This document shows positions 43,534 through 55,600 of a stretch of 64,000 nucleotides of DNA, piece by piece. This DNA comes from Trileptium ribeirensis. Taxonomy: Eukaryota > Nematoda > Enoplea > Enoplida > Thoracostomopsidae. The stretch covers positions 23,465-87,464 of the forward strand of contig JASANE010011821.1 in the NCBI GenBank assembly GCA_030248225.1. Reading direction: 5' to 3'. The notes beneath the pieces were generated by a model. That model made no database searches. It was not told the DNA's origin and worked only from the letters and a program-made list of their open reading frames with translations. Each line of letters begins with the position of its first letter. The first letter of the stretch is position 1. The position numbers and the translations under genes were made by a program.

Positions 43534-46500
43534 GTGGATGAAAATTCGGGTCTTTTCTTTTAGGCCCCAGCCAGAATTTGGTCAATTTTGAAGATACAGA
43601 GCTGCTATTGGTATAAATCGATTCAGCTCGATGAGGCGGTTCAGAAAATGCTCATTTCACAGACATCCCTGAAAATTTTTTCACGACTTTTTTGAGACCC
43701 CGTTCGGAATCCAAAAATTTTTTTCTTCGGAACATGAGATATATCTACTGGTGTGTATTTTATTGAAATCTGCGCCCCGTTAGAACGTCAAAATCAAAGC
43801 TCAAATATGTTAATCTGTGAATGGTCTATGAAAGTCTACAGGACAATACTAGAAAAACAAAGAAAACGTGAAAAACATAGCGATCGTCTTCGTTCCCATC
43901 ACAAATTTTCGTTCAAGCGCTCCTAGGAAATTTGATTGCACAGTCGACAAAAGTTTAGCACAAAAGCAAACAGGGTTCGCGCATGATCCTTCCAGTTTAT
44001 CAATGCACCACTGATTGACAGAGGCTTTATATACACGTTTATTTTTGTTTTATATATATGAACTAGCGCGCCATTATAAAGGTAACCCTTAGGGACCAAA
44101 GTGTAATGGGTGCCATCTCGTTCTCGATACACTAAGCCTAAGTCGAGGCGCTGCCGCTCCTTAACCCACCGCTTTAAGGTGTTTTTCTGATAATATAACG
44201 TTTTGCCCTTCAAGATTACCTGGGCTGGGGCTCATATATATCCGCTGATTGAATACTTTTATAACTTTGTAAGGTGCGGCGAGAAATTCAGTGTCTTAAT
44301 GATTTTCGGATTTGTTCCAAATGTTCCCTTGGTCCTGCTTTAAATGTGTGGTTTGTACCATTTGGCTAAGCCTACGCCCGTGGGGAAGGAGATGGTAATC
44401 GTCAGGTATTCTTTCACAATAACTGGTGACACCTCATCTCGAAGCGAGGAGACTATCGTGGTCTTTTATGTTTATCACCGCCTACGCAATGACAAACCAC
44501 TTATAATTTTCAAAGCCAACGGCTTAGAGATCACCGAAACGGAGTTTGTTTAGATCAGTTAAACCAAAAATTGAATCACAGAGAAGTGGTTCGTTTAATT
44601 TTATTTATTTATTGACCAGGAAGCCTCCTAATGAGGTGGCGGACTAGAGGTGCATTTAGAACTTACGGCATCCGAACGCATACGTAGAGTATCGTTCTTT
44701 CCAAGCACAAATACTAGTTTTCTCCGCACAGTTATGCATATCACGAAAATTCGGGTATTGTGGGGAACCCACACTTTGTGACTAGAGACAGGGGGTGCAC
44801 TACAGCTTTGTCGACTAGTCACGACTACTATCCGTTAAAATTTTGATGAAATCGCGCACCTCCAGCCCTAAAACCTGGATCCTTCCTCTGAACTATTTAG
44901 GAGTCACATGTACCAAATCAGCAAATTGCGGAAATTAGAGTCGTGTTTGAATGCACCACAATGACATGTATACGTTATCATAAAAAGGGATAGAGAGCGA
45001 TGATAAAATAGCAAAGCCAATATAGAAGCAATGTTGATTAAAATAATTGTGCCTTAATCTCAAGTGATTCCAATATTAGAATTTTCTCCGTGATATATTA
45101 GCTTTGGCCATAGGCTAATGCTCGACTCCAAAGCCGAGCCTACTTTCCTAAATTTTCTTAGCTCAATGTAATAACAGCAAATTTTATCACCCACCCTGAA
45201 GACTCGATAGGGCCCGCGTCCTCGCTACTAAGAACTTCAGTTGTTCGGCCAGAAGCGCTGCATGAGCGCGGAACGCTCAGAATTATGAAATCTGCTTAAG
45301 ATCACAGGGAATCAAAATGGCTTTGGCTATTAATTGTTCCTAACTAACCACACGCACAAGATTCGACAAGTATTTCGATAAAATTCCAGAACCTAACTTT
45401 CAGTGTAGCCGTTATAGAAGTACCGGGTCAGTCAAAAGCGGACGGAATATTAAAATCGAGGGGCCCTGGACTAGCTACGTTCAACACGGTGGTGTTCCAG
45501 GGATTGAATACATTACGCTTAAATCTTAATTTTAGTTCAAGGGGAAAATAATCCCGCTATCCAACGACCGAGCTCCTACCCAACACTTATGACTTTCGAT
45601 CCGACGGTCATCACCAGCTGTAACCATCATTTGCAAGCCTTTGTACATCTCTGCTGTACTCTTCGACAACGGAATCCTCGTAAACGTAAGAAAAATCCAC
45701 CCGATCACGAACACATACCGCGTCAGAGCCGATTACCAGAGTCGACTGAACGGCGATCACTGTGGAAATCAATCTGATTAACCGAATTCGAGCTTTAATT
45801 CTAGATTAGAAATTTCGTGACAAGGAATAAGAGGGACGCCCCTGTCTTAAGAAATGGGCATTATTGTTATCAATGCGACACAAATGTAAAGTTTTGGTGA
45901 TTGAAAAGGCGCCTATATCGGCTGTCCTTGATTAAATGGGAGGGCGGACGGAGGCCTGCCGGTATATTTAGATACGTCTGTTTGAGACGAACATTGTGAT
46001 GGCTGACATGTCCACTTAGTGTTAAAATAAAATGTTTTGGAATTTTTGTGCAATACACGTATTATTTTTGGAGTGGTTTTAGCCAGTTATAGCAGGCAAA
46101 TGAGAGTCCAACGAAGACCGCCACCAAATATCCTCGTGTTTGCCGGAAACACGCGAGGAAAAACCGGTATTTGGGAGCAAGGCAAAATATGAAAAATAGT
46201 CAAAATGGAAGAAAGATTTCAATTAACTGCTGTAACACAAACAGACCCGAAATCGGAGTAACTTTTACAGCAGCTTAATGGTTGAACAGATCGAGACCCA
46301 CACGGGCTCGTGAATATTCATGAGATGTGAACTGCTTGTTGATTAAGCTCCTGCTTACTGCACTCCTGTTGGGAGAATAAGAGGCTACAAATCTATTAAT
46401 CCTTCGTTTTTCGTGGATTTTCGGAGTAAAAGTAGAACTTTGTTTAAATCCATAGGTGACACAACAAGTGTAGCGAAACTCGATGTGTTCTTTAGTTATC

Positions 46501-48985
46501 CGGGCACACCCGGATTTCAGCAATCTAAGAGATTTGCGTGTCGCATATTCCACTTAAGGCATCACAATTTTGATATTTTGATTTTGGTGGATTTGGCTAA
46601 TTTGGTTCGTTTGCACGATTTCGAACAGTTCCTACAGAAGGATTGACGGACACAGGGTAAGCTAGAGTGACTCACGTGATAAAACAATAAATAGATATTA
46701 GCCTCGTACAAATGCTATGATTACCATTCTTTTATATACCTATAAAAATTAAGCCCGACCGATTTCGTTGTACTTGATCTTGTTGACCAAACAGTATTTA
46801 GGTATAATTGGTAATATATCGAACGTGTTCTCCTCGAAATATTACCGTTCAACCGGTGCGGGACATTAAAACTGGCACCGATGTACTCGGAAACTGTTGT
46901 TGTCACAATTTGGTTTTCAGCTTTTCTGTTGGTGTGTATTACGGGTGTGTATTGTTAGTTATATGTACTACTACAACTCATGAATACGCACCAAAAATTA
47001 ATCCCATTTGCGTTAAAATGTTGCGCTGGAGCCCATTTTTTTAATCATCGAGCAATACATTATGTTGCTTGCTGCTTACAAGCGTAAAGTTAATATTTTT
47101 AATTTTGGCAACCCTCATCCTAACTTTCAAACATTTACCATCCCCAAAATCCGACCAAACTTTCAAACATTTGCCGTTCACTTCACGGTGAGCGGTTTAT
47201 TATAGCCTCCTATATATTCCCGGACGGTGGTATTTTGAGCTTATGGTTTGAATTTCAAATGTCACGATGAAGCAAGAATTTCTTAACCCACTTTGTGTGA
47301 ATACTTTAACAGAAATGTCTTTTGCGACAACACAGAAAAGTATTATAAAATCGATTTTATTCTGAGGGCTACCAAAGAGAGCGGCAAAACATACAGAAAT
47401 GCACAAAAACATACGGAAATTATACAAAATGTATGAAGCGATAATATCTAATTGAAAATACGCTCGAATTGAATCATCTGTCGAACCACTGCCTCAGTTG
47501 TTTAAAATTTTTAAATCTACAGGCATAGGCGGGATCCGCAAGTGTTCAGCCGTCGGCATGAGTTGGGGAATGCACGGTGGAGGGGGGTGGGTGGGTGGTG
47601 AATGGCGAAATTTCGCTTGGTTTTTCCAGTTTTGCTAAAATGTACCCTACTCTTTGCAAATTTATGCCTGTGTTCACTAATTTCCCAAATATTTGACAAT
47701 TTTTGGGGAAATGTTAAAGCGTCAAGAAAATGGGAGGATGGCGTATTCGGTGCAAGGGGGTCGGAGCACGCCGAGCAGAGTAATCCCGTCCTATTTCCTG
47801 TGAGGATGTATGGTCAATTCTTTGTCACATACTCTCCAGAAAATAAGTTATTTTCCGTATTCTTGGGCCAGTATATGTATAAAATTATTATATACTTTAT
47901 ATACACTGCTGCAACAATAGCTCCTCATAAATTAATTCCTTCAAAGACCGTTCGTTATGCTGGAAGAAATTAGGGTAATCCTATTATTTATGACTTGGGA
48001 TTTACAGAACTTTGAACCATGAGAGCCACGCCAACAATTTCGTCTTGGTTTGTGAATATACTAAGGAAATTCAAGGCCAAAATTTCATTTATGGTAAAAT
48101 GAGATTTAATTTTGTGCATATCAACAATAATTAATACTTAGTTAGCACTGTGCATATCCATTTCGAGCACATTTTTACCTGGTACCTGTGACCTTGCCTA
48201 TAACTTTATGTTGTCTAAACCAGCCAAATAACCCTTATTGTGACAGAATAATTAGGTTAGATCTATTTAGCGTCAAAACACTGTAAATTTAGTTACTGTT
48301 GTGTAAACTAGATGTAGCTTCATTTGCCTTCACAATATTAATTTATGCGCTATTAGTTTCTGTACTTATACCAATTATAGCATTTTCGGAATAACTGCGA
48401 CTTGCATAGCGTCCAACTGCTTAACAACATCAAAAAACCTCATAACCAACAAGCCAAGCCATACTCTTTGGCGTAACAGTTTCTTTATGTCCATATCAAT
48501 ACAATCTTAAACAAACAAAGTCTAAAAGCGGAAAGTTCGAAGTTCCAACAAAAAGTAATTTAGGGACAAGCCAATACCGCTAGCTATGTTACTTTACTTT
48601 ACAAGTTACTGCAATTTTAAACATTATGAAATATTGTATAAAATATATAAGATTTAATGCTAGAAAATAATAATTACAGGACAAATAATATGGATGGTTG
48701 TTTCATTTTGCGCATGCTACATATCATACAAAAGTCGCCGTAAACTTTTGCGTAGACATCAACTTTAGAGGTCGCTTAGCAAAAGTAAAACTGTGTATTT
48801 TTTATCTTAATCTTAACATGAACCTAAGATATACATCCAGCGGTACTTATACATTGTAATCACAGGCGCAGGCAGGAGGTATAGACCACAGCTTGATTAG
48901 ACAGCTCGACGGACCCCCTATTTTTTAGTTTAGACGTGAAATCCACAACCCTTCCAAATTTGTAGTCTTTGCTATGTGCATAAAC
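43534..48985. other. Unrecognised, moderately GC-richer region
   Basis: Open frames of 60-123 codons (for example 44344-44553, 45589-45777, 47602-47973) match no family I know. A single copy of the 'gattcagctcgatgaggcgg' repeat end (see 53454) lies at 43619-43640. No RNA gene seen. Confidence 0.5.
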
Positions 48986-49428
48986 CAGGGTTTTTTTAAA
49001 ATTCATGTTGTGCTAAAATGTGTGTTTTTTAAATTTAGGTGTGTTTTTGATATTTAGGTGTGTTTTTGACATTTACCTCTGTTTTTTGATTAACCCGCAA
49101 ATACCCTGTTTTAGCGTTACAGGGAAGGTCAAGTAATGATAATTAACCGGCTACTAGCAATTTTATATTGATGCATGCATTATATATTTACACAATGGAC
49201 CAATCAGTTATAGTCAGCACTAATTTTTTCATACTTTAGAATTTATAGACTTAGGTTCCACAGTTATGAACATTGTCAGTTTATAAGCATCAAGCGTTTA
49301 AAAATTTTGGTTTTTGTAGCCTTTTAATTAAACAGTTCAGGTGTGCTAAATTTTGTGTTTTTTGAAATTTGGTGTGTTTTTTGAAATGTCGCTGTGTTTT
49401 TGCACTACGAAAAACACAAAAAACCCTG
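48986..49428. mobile_element. Short hAT-like MITE
   Basis: Ends CAGGGTTTTTTT and AAAAAACCCTG are inverted. Flanks GCATAAAC (48978-48985) and ACAAAAAC (49429-49436) agree at 6 of 8 positions. The interior has repeated GTGTGTTTTT words. Lies 86 bases beyond the NFU1 stop codon. Confidence 0.65.
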
Positions 49429-49513
49429 ACAAAAACTAATATTGATTATATAAATAGGTCTGTGCTATGCTCCTCATTGTATTCAGTTCTGACATAAAAA
49501 TGTAAGTTCAAGC

Positions 49514-49519
49514 TTTATT
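49514..49519 (-). promoter_or_regulatory. NFU1: Candidate poly(A) signal overlapping NFU1 stop codon
   Basis: AATAAA on the minus strand includes the TAA stop. Other AT-rich variants downstream could also serve, so use is unproven. Confidence 0.4.
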
Positions 49520-49619
49520 CTTTGTTCGAAACAACTGTCGTTGGCTTCTCTGGCACCTTTAAACGATGCTCGAATTTTTCAAATTCCTGTTCCGCCATTT
49601 CATCGGATTCATCCATCAC
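49515..49619 (-). CDS. NFU1: NFU1 terminal exon
   Basis: Acceptor TTTTCAG. Encodes [20 protein letters not shown] and a short basic tail ending SNKE, then TAA. The stop sits inside AATAAA (49519-49514), a candidate polyadenylation signal, so the 3' untranslated region may be very short. Confidence 0.9.
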   Translation of the reverse strand: MMDESDEMAEQEFEKFEHRLKVPEKPTTVVSNKE

Positions 49620-52600
49620 CTGAAAATGGAGAAAGAGTTGTAGTTAAAAATAATATTGAAACAAAGAATGGTCTTAAATGGAGGCTAGCGATGCTTAATG
49701 ATGATTTATGATTTTGCTTTCTTGCTAAAATACAATCGGCTGGAATTATTGTTACTCATTTCTAAAGCCAGGGTGCCGTAACCTGCCAAGTCGAATTCTG
49801 TATCAGTATTGACACAAAACGCCAATATGTGGATACAAAATAGCGAATACACTCTTTATTTACTATATTTTGGTCCTCATACCTACATATCTAGTCAAAT
49901 TAAATTATACAACTAAATTATATAGACAGTATTTATAATATTGAGTACCACAATAGAAATTCTTATTTTAGAAAATATCCATGTGACAGCTTGTTTAAAA
50001 TATTTTCATCACTATTCAGAAGACCATAATTTTTGAATGAATATAATTTTAACCTAAACTTTCAAAAGACTAGTCGCCGCAGAAAAGAACAGTGCTTGCA
50101 AGTATTTATTAGGAATGCGCTAACAGTGCCGACAGATTTGAAAAATGTAGATAATTTATATTTAAATAAGCACTATTTCCATTTTGAATATATCATTGCA
50201 CACAAAAGTCAAAGATTGTGATTGAGATCAACAAAAACGATAGCGACCATGCTGTGATAAATGTATTTACCTGCACTACTTGCTTGATTTCCGGGATATA
50301 CCACTGCATCATATTTTCAATTCCCGCTTTAAGCGTTACCGTTGAGCTAGGACAACCCGTGCAGGCACCAACAAGCTTCAGCCGAAGCACTCCATCTTCG
50401 TAGCCCTGGACCAAGAATAATGCAATTACAACTTTGTTTGCAATTTCTTCGAAAACAATATTATTGACATAATAGTCAAAATACAATTTGACAAATAATT
50501 AAATTCTGAGCGTAGTGACTGAAACGACAGAAGCAAACAATTCTTACTAGGCGGAATAGCTGAGAAATTTGACAATGGCCGTTAATAGTTACTTTTTAGG
50601 GTGACAACCATAACCAACTTTGGCTGGGCGAATAGCTTACTTGAAAGCTTGAAAACACCATTTTGTGCCCTTTTAGGCGTGGAGCCTGATTCCGACATCT
50701 TCCCCAGAAAAAGAGGGCCGAAGGAGCTTGGGTATAGAAAATCACGTTATTTATTGTATCTCGACAATATAGATTGAGCTGAGGATATGTGGGTCAAACT
50801 GAGGTCATTTTGTTAAGCAAACATTATAATACGCTACTACGCAGCTTTCCTAGGATGCAGGATTTGGGCCAAATGTGATTCCCAACTAGCACATGAGGCC
50901 CAAAATACATGAAAACGGAAATATCTCCGCAACTGCTCGAGCTATGGCTGTTTTGGGTCTCATTCTCTACAGCCATTTATCCTATGTGAAACTGCAAATC
51001 GAGTGCAGATATTGTTATTATTTACGCTTCAGGATCAGGTGAAAACGGGTGTTTGAACAGGCCCATGTGACCTAAAATACACGAAAACGGCAATATTTTC
51101 GCATACGTTAGAGCTATGTGAGTGTCTCATTTTTGGTAGTGCAATTGATCTTTATGTACTTGCACACTATGAGTCCCTAACTGTATAATAAGCAGGTATA
51201 TCCCCTTAAGTATCCAAGCAATACGGCCGATATTCAGTTCATTTTGAAAGCTGTGCTAAATATAGCTACATGTCTCGCTAAAGTACATATCCAACGCTCA
51301 GAATTCACAACCTTGGCGATAAAACAAGCTACTGGTATATTATCCATTAACTCATATTCATACACCATACAGGTTCAGGTCTATCGGCTTAGTGAGGCAG
51401 AAGGGTAGATGATGCCGGTGAGAGAGCGTGGTGCAGGGCCATGGAGGAGGTATATCAGGAGGTGTACGCAAGTGATAAATTCTTCAAATTTGTGAAATTC
51501 ATAATTTTATTCAGGTTTTGGCAGATTTCGCCAATTTTTGCCGAAATTTTCCACAATTTTTACTAAAATTTTACCCAGTCTTCGCTAAAATTTTCGCCTT
51601 TTTACACAACCAGGAAGTGGGAGAAGTGCAGAGTTGGAGGGGTTAATATAACTTAGGGCGCCAACCCTTGAGGGAGCGGAGTAACATGACCGCTGTGGAC
51701 ACCTATTCTGCAGACTACGATAGTGTCATATACCGCAGCAGTAATAAACCCATTCACTGCAATTTGCAGTTCTTACAACCAAGAGCCGAAGGTGATATTT
51801 GACTATATTAAGGAACGTGACACTCTTCAGATTTATACTGTTACCCGACAGCGGTATGTCGCGGTCAATTTGGGCTTCACCCCCAAGAACAAAACTGACA
51901 CTGTCGGTCTTAAAAGACCAATGCAGCCAACCTATATTATTGGATAACAAATAGCAGTATCATCCCCATAAACTTGGAAGGGGCAATGATTTTTTGTGAA
52001 ACCGTGGTTGGAGAACATATTTTGTAGTTCATGAACTTGGGTGACGCTCATGTCAGTGATCTAAGAACAAGGGAGGGTTAAGTCATGAGTATGACCGACA
52101 ATGTCGGTCATGTTCTGGGGTAGGCCTGGACGGTGACATACCACAAATGTTAGGTTAAACATTAAGTGGCCATTATAGGCTTGCTAACGATAATATTGCA
52201 CAAGCCATAGTTTAAAAAAACAATCAAATTACCGAACTTACCATATAAACTACATCGCCACCATCTTCCTGAACGGTGGGACGAATTCGGGCATCGAGCA
52301 ATTCTTTTATCATGATCACAGTTTCGTCGTCATCTTCCATTATTTCTGAAATGGCGACTATTACATTAGTGAACAAATCCAAAAATATCGGTAAAATATT
52401 CTTCTTGGCAGAACAAAATACAGTTATAAAAACTTTAGCTAATTATTGAACTACTGGCTGATTTGAATCAGATACTCTACAAAACTAGATGTTTCGCACG
52501 AACCGCTGGGTTTGTCATAGGATCACAATTAACGAGCAAAAATAGAAGCATAGATCACAATATGCCAGGCTTCAGCTTGAACATACGACCCCAAAATTAT

Positions 52601-55600
52601 GTCTCCAGTTTGCTATATAAACTAATCGTATATCAATAATTCACAACAATTCAATAAACCACGTAGCAAACACTTCAGTCACATTTTTTAGTGCAGTGTT
52701 AATCCTATAATGACTTTATATGTTAAGAGAATCATTTACTTGCTTGGAACAAAAGACCCCAAATGGAAAAAATTCAGGTGCCAGCGGGAGTTGGACACAC
52801 GCCTTCGCGACTGGTAGGATGGACAATGCGCTAGACCACTCGTCCACGTTTTAACAAATGTGTGCTGCTTTACATTGTGCGTTATTGTAATTTGAACAGT
52901 GGTGCTAGTTTCTCAAAAACATTTGAAACGCTGCAGATATTCTAGATTCTAGTCTTAATCATTTAGAGCGGGCAGAAAGTAATTAACAGCAATAAACCTG
53001 ACCATTACCGTGGCAGAAATAAGACACTGAAAGCTAGCTAGCCGAATTTGGTGGTTAGAACCAGCAAAACCGTTACACAACAGCTACTGTTTTGCTTCTA
53101 CGATTTGGATCACCCATTATATGCTAGCCTATGCGTCTGTTTATGTTCAACCACTGAAAAAATCATAATGAATGCTACAGCAGTTGTTTAGTTTCCTCAG
53201 AAACTCATACAACTGTAGAGGAGCAATTAATGGTTGCTATTACCTTGGTGAGCCCAACGGTAAATATCAATTTTATGATTCGCAGCACAAAAGTTGTGGC
53301 TAAAAATATTAGTCCCACATAATCCGGTAAGTTTTGCAGATTTACAAGATAAAGTGCCGTTTACTACGCTACTAATACTACAAGGTCGCGCTTCTTGGAG
53401 AAACGGTTATTTTTCCCTTTCGCCCCCTAAGGGATACAGCGATAATTTTCGTGCCATTCGACTCAGCTCGACGAGCTGGTTAAGAATATAGTAATTTCGG
53501 CCACTTATGTTTTTTCGATTTTTTGGGTTCCCTAGGTACCCAAAATTTCCAAAACTTTTGTCTCGATAAATGTATAATTTTATTTACCATTCGAACCGGA
53601 CGGTTTGCGGAGCTGAGTCCAAATGGTGTTAAAGAAGTTAGCTGTATCTATTCATGTGGTAACGACTTAAACATATTTGGTGATGAAATTAGATTCAGCT
53701 AATTTTACCATCATTCTACGCAGCTCGTCAATGCGGCTCGCATCTAATATAAAATTATACACTTATCAAGAAAAAGTCTCTATTATGTTAAGTACCAATA
53801 TAAAAAAACATTGTCGTAAAAGTAGCCGAAATAGAAATATTCTGAACCAGTTCGTCGACCTAAGGCGAATGGTGCTAAGATTATAGTTGCATTTCCAAAG
53901 TTAACCAAATTCAGCCTGGGGGGCTAAAGGAAAAGACCTTAAAGGAGCTGACAGTGGCTAGTCTGCGGTCAGCGACTGTTCCGAGCTTATAAACAGACCT
54001 CCCTCCGACCCGTATTCCCAGAAAGACATCAATATTCCAGAAATACATTAGGACTGATGTTAAGGCGATTTTTAGCAAAACTAGTTGACCCAATAATATA
54101 CTTTTAATTTCAAGACGGAAGGCGGATATTTTCGAAATTTATAAACTACAACTTTCCAGAAAAATAAAGTCTATATGTCATTTATTAACGTTTAGGCCAA
54201 TATCACTTGGAGTACTGGATGCATATTTAAATAATCAAAACATGCTTATTCTTAATAGAAATATAGTGTAATTATGTTTAATTTAGAGCATATATGCTTA
54301 TCAAAAAGTTTTAGCAAAATTTACTACTCAATTATTAAGTTTAATATATAATAATAACAAACATTTAAACATAATTACACAGTTTTAATCTTTGTTTGTA
54401 GCAAAAACAAAGCTAAAAAGCTTCTTTGTATTTAGCAATATTATGCAAAAATTTTAAAATTTTAAACATTTTTACCATAATTTCTAAACATGTTCGGTCT
54501 TTATTTAGCATAATTATGGTAAAAAAATAAATTATAACATAGTTATAATAAAAAGCATAAATTCCTACTTAATATTTAGCATAGTCTAAGAGATGCAAGA
54601 TATTTAGAGTTGTTAATCTAAAAACAGTATAATGTTGCTAAATAGCTTAGCATAAAAATTTTTAGTGCACAACTGCTCCCACTGTGTTCAGTAACCACGA
54701 AATACAGGCATTTTCTATTGGCAAGATTAAGCATGTTCAACTCCATGTAGCATACAGTAGGGGTAACATTCGTAATGTAGTAGGTTTGGAACACTGAAAC
54801 CAACTTGTTTAATGATATAGATAACCCTATAAACCCATTGTTCACCAGCAATAACCAAGAAACTTTGTCAAAAATTTGCAAATATCAAGTTTTTGACGTT
54901 TTTGTATGTTGGTTGCAAACCGTAAAAAGGATTATAGCTTGAAAACGGCTATATGGACAAAAAAATATTATTATATGGCAAAATTACAGCTCTCACAAAA
55001 TGGACTCAGTGTACATTTTTGATACGATGCGTCTGACAAGAGTTATATAAATTAAGTAATGGCGGAAGCCCCCCTCCCCTCCCAAAACCAACCAAATGTG
55101 GCTAAACTTATAACTTACCAATTCGAGTTTGTTTTATGAAACTTGGGCATGGAGCAGCGCAAAGCAAAGTTAGGTATACAATTAGTTTCCCTTACAGTTC
55201 GAATAAAAATTGTAAGAATACATCAATCCAGTTGTACCTACACAGGTATCTCAAGACACTCCAATTCATACGATCGAACGGGTTCAATATAATACTGAAA
55301 CATTGTAGTTTCCAATAAAAAATAATACAATAGTACCTTTAAGGAGCGGATTTTAAGAAATTGTTTAGTTTGTAAAATGCATAATACTATCCTGCAGGCT
55401 ATAACGTAAGATTCAATACCAGCACCAAACCACAGGAAGCAATTTTCATAATAGAAATGTAAAAATAATTTTGAATACCTGTATCGCTTGAAGGTTGCTC
55501 TTCAGTTAGTATTGGAGCACCGCTGGTAAAATAGTCCATTATAATGCCAAATATTTCGGGTTTCAAAATCGCCCAGTCGTAGTTGTCGTCATCGGCCTGA

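Larger units (their letters stand above)
52346..55478. other. NFU1 intron with two MITEs
   Basis: Holds M3 (53454-53872) and M2 copy 2 (54202-54668). No other coding signal seen. Confidence 0.7.

Noticed and set aside
47602..47973. 123-codon plus-strand frame with a hydrophobic start
   Set aside because: It begins inside a low-complexity 'aaatttcgc-aattttt' repeat that also occurs near 20150 and 51520; not a credible signal peptide gene.
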